A stretch of 8,777 nucleotides of DNA. Origin: an uncultured Brevundimonas sp. (GTDB lineage: Bacteria > Pseudomonadota > Alphaproteobacteria > Caulobacterales > Caulobacteraceae). Position 1 is the first letter of the stretch, and each line of letters starts with the position of its first letter. Positions 1-5,628 of the stretch are shown here, piece after piece. The notes beneath the pieces were generated by a model, which worked only from the letters and a program-made list of their open reading frames with translations, made no database searches and was not told the DNA's origin. The position numbers and the translations under genes are program-made. Location: assembly GCA_946885435.1 (NCBI GenBank), contig CAMPGL010000086.1, positions 1 through 8,777 on the forward strand, given 5' to 3'.

Positions 1-1
1 G

Positions 2-244
2 GCGCGCGAGGAGCCCGCCATCGACTACTTCCCGTCCTATGAGATCATCACGGCGCCGCCTTTCCGGGCTTCGCACTTTCAGCCGAACATGCGCGAGGTG
101 GCCCCGGCCGGCGTGGAGTTCGTGATGAGCCGCTTTCTGGGGGAGGCCGTCCAGCCGCCACCGCCTGGGGCCGATGGAGCGACGGACGCCGACGCCGAGC
201 CCGATTGCGATGATCGTCTGCTGGACCGATATGCCGAGGCCTGA
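2..244 (+). CDS. GSCFA domain protein, C-terminal fragment (5' end outside window)
   Basis: The reading frame is open from the left edge and ends at TGA 242-244, giving the last 80 residues. The segment DYFPSYEIITAPPFR followed by a short stretch and VAPAGVEFVMSRF matches the end of GSCFA proteins, where a 'YFPSYEI(V/I)T' block precedes a 'v(t/s)..gv.yvm..F' helix. GSCFA proteins are related to SGNH/GDSL esterases, and many act in polysaccharide or cell-envelope modification; the exact substrate is unknown. The catalytic N-terminal part is off-window, so activity cannot be judged. The last 30 residues are Pro/Asp/Ala-rich and look like a variable tail. The next gene starts inside this one, suggesting a shared transcript. 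Family call is fairly sure; the biochemical role is not. Confidence 0.8.
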   Translation, partial: AREEPAIDYFPSYEIITAPPFRASHFQPNMREVAPAGVEFVMSRFLGEAVQPPPPGADGATDADAEPDCDDRLLDRYAEA

Positions 245-905
245 AGTCCTCATTCTGGGAAACTCGCACGCCGCCGCCCTCGTCGAGGGCGCGGCCCGAC
301 TGGGCGTGAACGTCGCCGGCGGCATGATCGCGCGGGGACGGGAGCTGAACCGGGACTTCGCCGACTTCGACGGCGCGGATTTCACCTTTCGCGACGCGGA
401 GGCCGACGCGCGCTATCGCAGGTTCCTCGCCGCGGCCGGCGCACCGCGGGCCGCCGAGATCAGCTGCCCGGTCGTCTGCAACTTCGGCACGAACCTGCCC
501 TATCTGTCCCGCCGCCCGCACTGGGAAGGCGTGCGCTTCATCAGCCAGTCGGCGCTCGAAGCGCTGCATGCGCACCTTAACGAAGGCGCCCTGGACTTCG
601 TGCGCCAGCTGACGGGCTTGGGCCTCAAGGTCTATCTGCCGATCGGCCCGCGCCGCTGCGCGGCGGCGGGCGCGCGTTCCCTCTTTCTTCGATTGGAGCC
701 GATCCTGGCCGCCCAGGCCGCCCAGGCTGGCGCCGAAGTCGTGGATATCTCTGAGCTGACGGCGGATGAGCAGGACCTCCTGCCGGACTACCGACAACCG
801 GATGACGAGGCGCACGGCAACGGTCTGTTCGGGGAGCTCATGCTTCAGGCCATCCTCGCCAGGTCGACGCCTGATGCGGGATCGGCGTCGCCCCGAACGT
901 CATAG
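231..905 (+). CDS. Small SGNH-hydrolase-like protein (putative acyl esterase)
   Basis: A 224-residue protein if started at ATG 231. Near the N-terminus LILGNSH (G10-H13) has the form of SGNH block I with S12 as likely nucleophile. A Gly-Gly pair at 30-31 could be block II, GTN at 86-88 fits block III (N88 for the oxyanion hole), and DDEAH at 191-195 gives the D-x-x-H of block V (D192, H195). A complete catalytic set therefore seems present. No signal peptide or membrane segment is visible, so it is probably cytoplasmic. In-frame upstream starts exist at ATG 174 and ATG 210. I chose 231 because the conserved core begins immediately after it, but none of the three has a strong ribosome-binding site. 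From 231 it overlaps the GSCFA gene by 14 bases in another frame, suggesting coupled expression and a related substrate, perhaps an acylated glycan (inference). The last 14 residues look disordered. I do not recognise a named subfamily. Confidence 0.72.
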   Translation: MPRPEVLILGNSHAAALVEGAARLGVNVAGGMIARGRELNRDFADFDGADFTFRDAEADARYRRFLAAAGAPRAAEISCPVVCNFGTNLPYLSRRPHWEGVRFISQSALEALHAHLNEGALDFVRQLTGLGLKVYLPIGPRRCAAAGARSLFLRLEPILAAQAAQAGAEVVDISELTADEQDLLPDYRQPDDEAHGNGLFGELMLQAILARSTPDAGSASPRTS

Positions 906-980
906 GTCCGCCCCCCTTCGGCGTCGTCTGGACCCGGATCTGGCCGAGCCCCTGACGGGCGTCCCATCGCCGCACTCGGG

Positions 981-1009
981 TTGCCCCGTCGCGATCGCCC
1001 CCCTAGGCT
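981..1009 (+). promoter_or_regulatory. Possible sigma-70-type promoter for the DUF4168 gene
   Basis: TTGCCC at 981-986 and TAGGCT at 1004-1009 are separated by exactly 17 bases, the preferred spacing for a housekeeping promoter. The -10 box keeps only the first two and last T of TATAAT. Transcription would start near 1016, placing the stem-loop at 1024-1052 in the 5' leader. Weak evidence: G+C-rich alphaproteobacterial promoters are hard to call by eye. Confidence 0.25.
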
Positions 1010-1023
1010 CCCCGCACTGATCG

Positions 1024-1052
1024 CGAGGCAGGCGGATACGTCCCCTGCCTCG
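1024..1052 (+). promoter_or_regulatory. Strong stem-loop upstream of the DUF4168 gene (leader element or terminator)
   Basis: CGAGGCAGG (1024-1032) pairs perfectly with CCTGCCTCG (1044-1052). After one bulged C (1033), GGA pairs with TCC around the four-base loop TACG (1037-1040). This makes about 12 base pairs, followed by TTTCATTT at 1053-1060. It resembles an imperfect Rho-independent terminator for the upstream SGNH gene. However, the next start codon is only 25 bases past it, leaving no room for a new promoter downstream. If the DUF4168 gene has its own promoter it lies before the hairpin, which would then be a leader structure affecting mRNA stability or attenuation. The structure itself is clear; its role is inferred. 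Confidence 0.6.
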
Positions 1053-1077
1053 TTTCATTTCGAGTGAGAGGTAATCC

Positions 1078-1626
1078 ATGCGTTCGACCATCGCCGCCGC
1101 CGTCGCCGCCGCCGCCCTGTTCGGGGCCGGCTCCGCCCTGGCCCAGAGCCCGTCCTTCACCGACCAGGAGCTCTCCGCCTACGCCGAGGCCCTGGAGGTG
1201 ATCATGCCGATCGCCCAGGCCGCGGGCGGCGCCCCCAGCGCCGAGCAGCAGGCCCAGATGGCCCAGGCCGTCACCGACGCCGGCCTGACGCCCGAGCGCT
1301 TCAACGCCATCGCCACCGCCGGCCAGTCCGACGCCGTGGTCCGCGCCCGCATCGACCTGGCCGCGGCCGGCGAGCCCACCCCCGGCGGCGTCTCGGCCGC
1401 GACCAGCGACGCCGAGATCGACCAGTTCGCCCGGGCCATGGTCGCCGTCCGCGCCGCCTCGGGCGGCTCCTCCGCCCCCACCCCGGAGCAGCAGGCCGCC
1501 ATGGGCGAAGCCGCGACCTCGACCGGCCTGACCGTCGAGCGCTTCAACGCCATCGGCGCCGCCATCGCCGCCGAAGAGCACCTGCGCGCCCGCATCGCGC
1601 TGGCCGAGGCCGAACTGGCCGGCTAA
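1078..1626 (+). CDS. Exported protein with two tandem DUF4168-like units
   Basis: A 182-residue protein. ATG 1078 is preceded by the purine-rich GAGAGG (1066-1071), a good ribosome-binding site. Residues 1-23 form a signal peptide: R2, an Ala-rich hydrophobic core, and a probable cleavage after ALA-Q near 22-23, so the product is likely periplasmic. The mature part resembles DUF4168, whose hallmark is 'GLT.e.FNaI' followed by a polar stretch and 'lR.Ri'. The hallmark occurs twice: GLTPERFNAI at 69-78 with RARI at 89-92, and GLTVERFNAI at 150-159 with RARI at 170-173. Each unit is about 70 residues, mostly helical, rich in Ala, Gln and Glu. A linker rich in Gly, Pro and Ser sits around 97-109. 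The function of DUF4168 is not known, and no catalytic residues or cysteines are seen. A metallopeptidase gene follows 68 bases downstream on the same strand, perhaps co-transcribed. Coding status is very likely. Confidence 0.85.
   Translation: MRSTIAAAVAAAALFGAGSALAQSPSFTDQELSAYAEALEVIMPIAQAAGGAPSAEQQAQMAQAVTDAGLTPERFNAIATAGQSDAVVRARIDLAAAGEPTPGGVSAATSDAEIDQFARAMVAVRAASGGSSAPTPEQQAAMGEAATSTGLTVERFNAIGAAIAAEEHLRARIALAEAELAG
1156..1608 (+). repeat. Internal duplication inside the DUF4168 gene
   Basis: Two protein-level repeats, residues 27-97 (bases 1156-1368) and residues 110-177 (bases 1405-1608), align along their length. Both begin with an acidic turn and an amphipathic helix (ELSAYAEAL and EIDQFARAM), pass through a PS/TPEQQA block, then GLT.ERFNAI, and end with RARI.LA. 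The duplication is diverged at DNA level, so it is old rather than a recent slippage event. Confidence 0.75.
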
Positions 1627-1639
1627 GCCGCGTCCGTCT

Positions 1640-1693
1640 GGACCTCCCGCTTCGATCTGGGTTAGCGTTCCCTCAGGGAAAGCGGGAGGTTCC
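1640..1693 (+). promoter_or_regulatory. Long inverted repeat that sequesters the peptidase ribosome-binding site
   Basis: CCTCCCGCTT (1643-1652) is the exact reverse complement of AAGCGGGAGG (1680-1689). The pairing extends outward by A1642-T1690 and then G1640/G1641 with C1692/C1693 if T1691 bulges, giving about 12-13 pairs. The right arm contains the Shine-Dalgarno sequence GGGAGG (1684-1689) of the peptidase gene that starts at 1695. The 27-base loop holds a second small hairpin, TTCCC (1668-1672) with GGGAA (1676-1680), competing slightly at its edge. The left arm begins 16 bases after the stop codon of the DUF4168 gene. No T-run follows, so it is a poor terminator; translational gating is the better reading (inference). 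Confidence 0.6.
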
Positions 1694-1694
1694 A

Positions 1695-3509
1695 ATGGCT
1701 TGGCTTCGGTTCGGCGCGCTCGCCTGCGCGCTGGTGCTCGGCCTGATCGCCCTGCCCGGGCGGGCCCAGGCCGACTGGCTCCGCGCCGAAAGCCCGCGCT
1801 TCGTCGTCTATTCCGACGGCGACCAGCGCACCCTGCGCGCCTACGTCCAGCAGCTCGAGACCTTCGACTCCATGTTGCGCGCCCGCCACGGCCTGGACCC
1901 CGCCGGCGTGCCCGCGCGCAAGCTGCCGATCTACCTCGTCTGGGGTGAGGAGGGCCTGCGCAGCATCCGTCCCGATCTCGGGGAGAACACCGCCGGCGTC
2001 TATGTCCGGTCGAACTCCGACATCTTCGCCGTCGCCATCCGCGACCGCGAGGACGACGACACCCTGATGCACGAATACGTGCACCACTTCATGCTGGCGA
2101 ACTTCCCCTCCGGCTATCCCGGCTGGCTCGTGGAGGGCTACGCCGAGTACTACATGACGACGGACATCAGTCCGCGCCGCATCTACGTCGGCCGCCATGC
2201 GCCGGGACGCACCGACACCCTCAACTACTTCCGCCGCTGGCTGCCGTGGGACCAGGTGCTGTCCCAAGGTCCGAGCGCCTGGGAGGATCCCGAGGCCCGC
2301 TCCCTCTATTACGCCCAGGCGTGGCTGCTCACCCACTACATGCTGAGCGACCCGAACCGCATGGCCCAGCTGCGCAACTACGTCCGCCGGCTGAACCAGG
2401 GCGCGACCTCGCCGGAGGCCTTCACCGAGACCACCGGCCTGTCGATGGATCAGGTCGAGGCGACCCTGCGCGCCTACATGCGCGGCGGCATGCCCTACAT
2501 GGAACTCTCGCCGGACGAGGCCCCGCCCGCGACCGTCACCATCACCCAGCTGCCCGCCTCGGCCGACGACCTGCTGCTCGACGCCCAGCATCTCCGCAGC
2601 TGGGTGGCCGAGGGGCGCGGCCCGGCCTTGCTGGCCCGGGTGCGCGAGCGCGCCGCCGGCCATCCGGCCGATCCCTTCGCCCAACTGGTGCTGGCGCGCG
2701 GGGAGCTGATGCTGGGCGACGCGGCCGTCGCCGACGCCATCCTCGACCGGGTGCTCGAGGCCGATCCCGCCAATGTCGAGGCCCTCCAGCTGAAGGCCGA
2801 ACTCCTCATGAACCAGGGCGAGGCCAACCCGGATCAGCGCGCCTCCCTGTTTGGCCGCGCGCGCGCCTTCTTGGCTCGGGCCTACGAGGCCGATCCCACC
2901 AGCTTCCAGACCCTGTATGCCCTGGCGCGCAGCCGCACCATCGCGCCCGACTACCCGACCGAGAACGACCTGGAGACCTGGCTCGCCGCCAATGAGCTCG
3001 CGCCCCAGCTGGAAAGCATCCGGCTGGAGGGCGCCTATGCCCTGATCCAGGCGGGTGAGTTCGGCCACGCCCTGAGCCTGCTCTCGCCGCTCGTGAACGA
3101 CCCCCACTCGCCCGAGGCCTCGGCCGCGGCCCGCTCGCTGATCGGCCAGATCCAGGCGCGCATCTCCTCGGGCCGTCCGGTGGGCGGCCGCGCGCCGGCC
3201 GGGGGCGGCTCGCCCCCGCCGTTCGGCGGCGCCGGCTCCATCAACGTCTCCCAGGTGGCCTTCTGCGCCGGCCTCGCCATGGCCTGGCGCGCCGCCGACC
3301 CGAACACCGAGACGGTCCGCGCGGCCGAGGTCTGGACCCAGATGTTCAACCAGCTGGTCCCCACCTATCCCTCGCCCCAGGCCGCCGCCGACGCCCTGGC
3401 CCAGAGCGCCGAGGACGCCGCCCTGGACGACCCCATGTGGCCGCCCTGCCGCCTGGTCGAGGAGGACGGCCGGACGCGGATCATCGATCCCCGCGACGGG
3501 GACGGTTAG
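1695..3509 (+). CDS. Secreted HExxH zinc metallopeptidase with TPR-like repeats
   Basis: A 604-residue protein. ATG 1695 has the ribosome-binding site GGGAGG at 1684-1689. Residues 1-26 are a signal peptide with likely cleavage after AQA, so it should be periplasmic. The catalytic motif is HEYVH at 126-130. WLVEGYAEYY at 144-153 supplies the likely third zinc ligand E147, by analogy with the 'EG.A' glutamate of gluzincins. The N-terminal 260 residues thus resemble the DUF1570 / Peptidase_MA-like group. Residues about 323-415 look like TPR helices (for example LEADPANVEALQLKAELL). A Gly/Pro-rich linker near 492-515 leads to a C-terminal domain with just two cysteines, C524 and C585, which could form a disulfide. 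Substrate unknown. It may share a transcript with the DUF4168 gene, and its stop overlaps the convergent gene's stop. The peptidase call is confident; the TPR and tail assignments are less so. Confidence 0.85.
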   Translation: MAWLRFGALACALVLGLIALPGRAQADWLRAESPRFVVYSDGDQRTLRAYVQQLETFDSMLRARHGLDPAGVPARKLPIYLVWGEEGLRSIRPDLGENTAGVYVRSNSDIFAVAIRDREDDDTLMHEYVHHFMLANFPSGYPGWLVEGYAEYYMTTDISPRRIYVGRHAPGRTDTLNYFRRWLPWDQVLSQGPSAWEDPEARSLYYAQAWLLTHYMLSDPNRMAQLRNYVRRLNQGATSPEAFTETTGLSMDQVEATLRAYMRGGMPYMELSPDEAPPATVTITQLPASADDLLLDAQHLRSWVAEGRGPALLARVRERAAGHPADPFAQLVLARGELMLGDAAVADAILDRVLEADPANVEALQLKAELLMNQGEANPDQRASLFGRARAFLARAYEADPTSFQTLYALARSRTIAPDYPTENDLETWLAANELAPQLESIRLEGAYALIQAGEFGHALSLLSPLVNDPHSPEASAAARSLIGQIQARISSGRPVGGRAPAGGGSPPPFGGAGSINVSQVAFCAGLAMAWRAADPNTETVRAAEVWTQMFNQLVPTYPSPQAAADALAQSAEDAALDDPMWPPCRLVEEDGRTRIIDPRDGDG

Positions 3510-4477
3510 ACGCCCGCCCGGCAATAGGCGCTCGACCCCCCGCTCTCGCGCAGCATCCCGACGTAATAGGCGGCGAAGCCCGCCGCCTGGCCGCGGTTGA
3601 ACTCGGTCTCCTGCAGGTCGCTGACCGCCGCCGCCCAGTCGCCGGCGCAGGTCTCCGCCTCCGTTGTCCCGCGCGCGCAGTCGATGAAGGCGCCCAGCGC
3701 AGTGCGATAGCGCTCCACCTCCGCCCGCCCCATGACCGGCCCGTGGCCCGGCACGACCAGGCGGAACGGCTCGGCCAGCACCTCGTCCAGGGCCGCCAGC
3801 CAGCCGTCCGGGCACGCCGTGTCCAGGAACGGCGCCGGCAGGGTGATCAGGTCGCCCACCGCCGCCACGCCCGAGGCCGGATCGAACAGCCAGACGTCGG
3901 CCTCGGTCGCCGCATACTCGGCGATCCGCACCTGCAACCGCCCGTCGCCCGCCGGCAGCGAGCCGTTCGCCTCCAGGGCCCGGTCGGGGATCAGCTCCTC
4001 GGCGCGTTCGATCACGGCGATGTCGCCGCGCACGTCCTCGGCCAGGGCCGGCGGCGCCTGGCCACTGTCGAGAAACGCCTGCCCGCGCGCCACCGACGGC
4101 CGCATGAAGCCCTCGATCACGCCCTCGATCGCCCGGCTGGCGAACACCGGCGCGTCGGGCCACCGCTCGGCCAGCGCCAGGTTGCCGGTCACATGGTCCA
4201 GGTGCCAGTGGCTGTTCACGATGGCCGCGACTGGCCGCCCGTCCGCCGCGACCCGCGCCTCGATCGCCTCGCGATGCCAGGCGTGCCGCCCCGTATCGAA
4301 CACGACCAACTCGGCGCCCGAGCCGAACACCACCGTGTTCCCGTCCGGCTCCCGGTCCTCGGTCACACCCCCGGGGATCAGCCACACCTCCGGCGCGATC
4401 TCCCGAGCCTCCGGCGGCGCCGGCCGGGGCGGCGTCTCCTGGGCGATCAGCGTCAGGCTGAACAGGGCGGTCAGCAT
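3506..4477 (-). CDS. Secreted metallo-beta-lactamase-fold hydrolase with incomplete metal site
   Basis: A 323-residue protein from ATG 4477. An in-frame TTG at 4492 lies upstream, but ATG 4477 is preferred because GGAGGGA sits 6 bases before it. Residues 1-12 are a short hydrophobic stretch ending at LIA-Q, probably a weak signal peptide, and four cysteines in the body fit an exported protein. The MBL fold is shown by NSHWHLDH (H90, H92, D94, H95), GD (D209) and PGHGP (H245). The usual third histidine, expected around A190 in AEYAATEADVWLF, is missing, and there is no histidine at all between H95 and H245. It may hold one metal, use another ligand, or have lost activity. DTACPDGW near 219-226 seems a family feature, and the C-terminal 75 residues form a helical extension. 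The stop TAA (3506-3508) overlaps the convergent peptidase stop. The 107 bases separating it from the operon upstream show no clear promoter or terminator, so read-through is possible. Substrate unknown. Confidence 0.83.
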   Translation of the reverse strand: MLTALFSLTLIAQETPPRPAPPEAREIAPEVWLIPGGVTEDREPDGNTVVFGSGAELVVFDTGRHAWHREAIEARVAADGRPVAAIVNSHWHLDHVTGNLALAERWPDAPVFASRAIEGVIEGFMRPSVARGQAFLDSGQAPPALAEDVRGDIAVIERAEELIPDRALEANGSLPAGDGRLQVRIAEYAATEADVWLFDPASGVAAVGDLITLPAPFLDTACPDGWLAALDEVLAEPFRLVVPGHGPVMGRAEVERYRTALGAFIDCARGTTEAETCAGDWAAAVSDLQETEFNRGQAAGFAAYYVGMLRESGGSSAYCRAGV

Positions 4478-4483
4478 GCGGGG

Positions 4484-4490
4484 TCCCTCC
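4484..4490 (-). promoter_or_regulatory. Ribosome-binding site fixing the MBL-fold gene start
   Basis: On the minus strand GGAGGGA lies 6 bases before ATG 4477. It falls inside the longer reading frame that would start at TTG 4492, so the longer start would bury this near-perfect Shine-Dalgarno sequence. This decides for the shorter protein. Confidence 0.7.
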
Positions 4491-4584
4491 AACTGCCGCG
4501 GAGGATGGCGCGAAAGCGCAGGCGGCGCAGCTTAACGATTGGAGAGACGCGATCCGGCGAACCGGTCGGTCGTGGCGCCCCGGC

Positions 4585-5628
4585 TCAGAGCACGGCAAGC
4601 GCCCGGTTGTCGAAGGAGCCGGGAGCCGTCCGGGCGATGTCGATCTTGCGTTCGATCGACTCCAGGATCGGCGTGGAGAACCTCACGCCCGCCAGCTTCG
4701 AGCAGCTATGCAGGTTGCCGGGCGAGAAGACATTCACCTCCAGGATCTTGTCACCGACGATGTCGATCCCGACCAGGAACATGCCGTCCTGGATCAGCTT
4801 GGGCCGGATCAGTTCGGCCAACTCCAGCTCCGTGTCGCCGATCTCTGCGGCGACGATTGAGCCGCCGGCGTGGACATTGGAGCGGATGTCGTCCTGCGCG
4901 CTGACCCGCCGCAACGCGGCGTACTTCTGGCCGATCTTCAGCGGCCGGCCGTTGAGCATGAACAGCCGGATGTCGCCCTTCGACGCGGCCGGCAGGTAGG
5001 CCTGGGCGATGACGTAGCCGTCGCGGCTGATCGCCTCGATCATCTGGTTGATGTTCGACTTGCTCTTCGGGTCGACCATGAACACGCCCTGCCCTCCCGA
5101 TCCCTGCAAGGGCTTGAGGATGACCCGGCCGCCGTGGTCGTCGGCGAAGGCCTTGATGTCCCGGGCGTGCTTGGTGATCAGGGTCTCCGCCCGGACCGCC
5201 TCGGGGAAGGATTGGAAATAGAGCTTGTTGACCGCCATCGACAGGCCGGTCGGGTCGTTCAGCACCAGCACGCCGCGCTTGGCCGCCTCCTGGCCGAACA
5301 GGATGCCGATGTGCTCGGCCCAGGGCCGCTCCTGGGCGTCGTTGGACGGGTCGTTGCGCAACATCAGGACGTCGATCTCGCTGACGTCGATCGTGCGCTT
5401 CTCGCTGTCCTTCTGGGTCGCCTCGAAGAAGTCCTTGAAGGTCCGGTACTTCCGCCGCGGAGGAAACAGGCCGTGGACGCGCATGGTGTTGTCCGGCGCG
5501 ATCACGAAATCCCCCGGCGTCAGGTAGAGCACCGTGTGGCCTCGCCGAACGCACTCATTGGCCAGGATCGTGGTCGTGTAGTGCGGATGCTCCGCGTCCA
5601 TGGCGTTGACGAAAAAGGCGACGATCAT
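4585..5628 (-). CDS. GshB-like ATP-grasp ligase
   Basis: A 347-residue cytoplasmic protein. ATG 5628 has AAAGGA 7 bases upstream (5636-5641) and overlaps the preceding stop as ATGA. It follows the glutathione synthetase (GshB) layout: an N-terminal preATP-grasp domain with RRGHTVLYLTPGD (28-40), RNDP (91-94, compare 'RKDP'), NDPTGL with NKLY (124-137), the ATP loop ILKPLQGSGGQGVF (170-183), GDIRLFMLNG (218-227), RSNVHAGGS (249-257), and the metal-binding end VGIDIVGD with ILEVNVFSPG (D289, E297, N299). All nucleotide- and magnesium-binding positions I can recognise are kept. GshB joins gamma-Glu-Cys and glycine using ATP. This protein is about 30 residues longer than typical GshB and lies in an operon with DUF1704 and FGase-like genes, not gshA, so a different acceptor is plausible. 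Fold certain, substrate unknown; genuine glutathione synthase remains possible. Confidence 0.88.
   Translation of the reverse strand: MIVAFFVNAMDAEHPHYTTTILANECVRRGHTVLYLTPGDFVIAPDNTMRVHGLFPPRRKYRTFKDFFEATQKDSEKRTIDVSEIDVLMLRNDPSNDAQERPWAEHIGILFGQEAAKRGVLVLNDPTGLSMAVNKLYFQSFPEAVRAETLITKHARDIKAFADDHGGRVILKPLQGSGGQGVFMVDPKSKSNINQMIEAISRDGYVIAQAYLPAASKGDIRLFMLNGRPLKIGQKYAALRRVSAQDDIRSNVHAGGSIVAAEIGDTELELAELIRPKLIQDGMFLVGIDIVGDKILEVNVFSPGNLHSCSKLAGVRFSTPILESIERKIDIARTAPGSFDNRALAVL

Noticed and set aside
991..998. Palindrome GCGATCGC
   Set aside because: A single copy of a common GC palindrome with no repeats or nearby site pairing; no evidence for a regulatory or repeat role.
766..1160. Short open frames (84 and 86 codons) in the 906-1077 gap
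   Set aside because: Both overlap real genes extensively, are Arg/Pro- or Arg/Ala-rich, and lack start signals. I see no gene in this gap, only the promoter candidate and the stem-loop.
4508..4519. GCGC-GAAA-GCGC mini-hairpin upstream of the MBL-fold gene
   Set aside because: Only four base pairs and no T-run; expected by chance in this base composition.
1662..4598. A 978-codon open frame on the minus strand spanning the peptidase and MBL-fold genes
   Set aside because: It is a by-product of G/C-rich third positions. Its protein is Gly/Arg/Ala-rich without domain motifs, and it lies over two genes with clear signal peptides, ribosome-binding sites and metal motifs.
3437..4999. A 520-codon plus-strand open frame across the MBL-fold and ATP-grasp genes
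   Set aside because: It crosses two well-supported minus-strand genes and an intergenic gap, has an Arg/Pro-rich low-complexity product, and no ribosome-binding site is evident.
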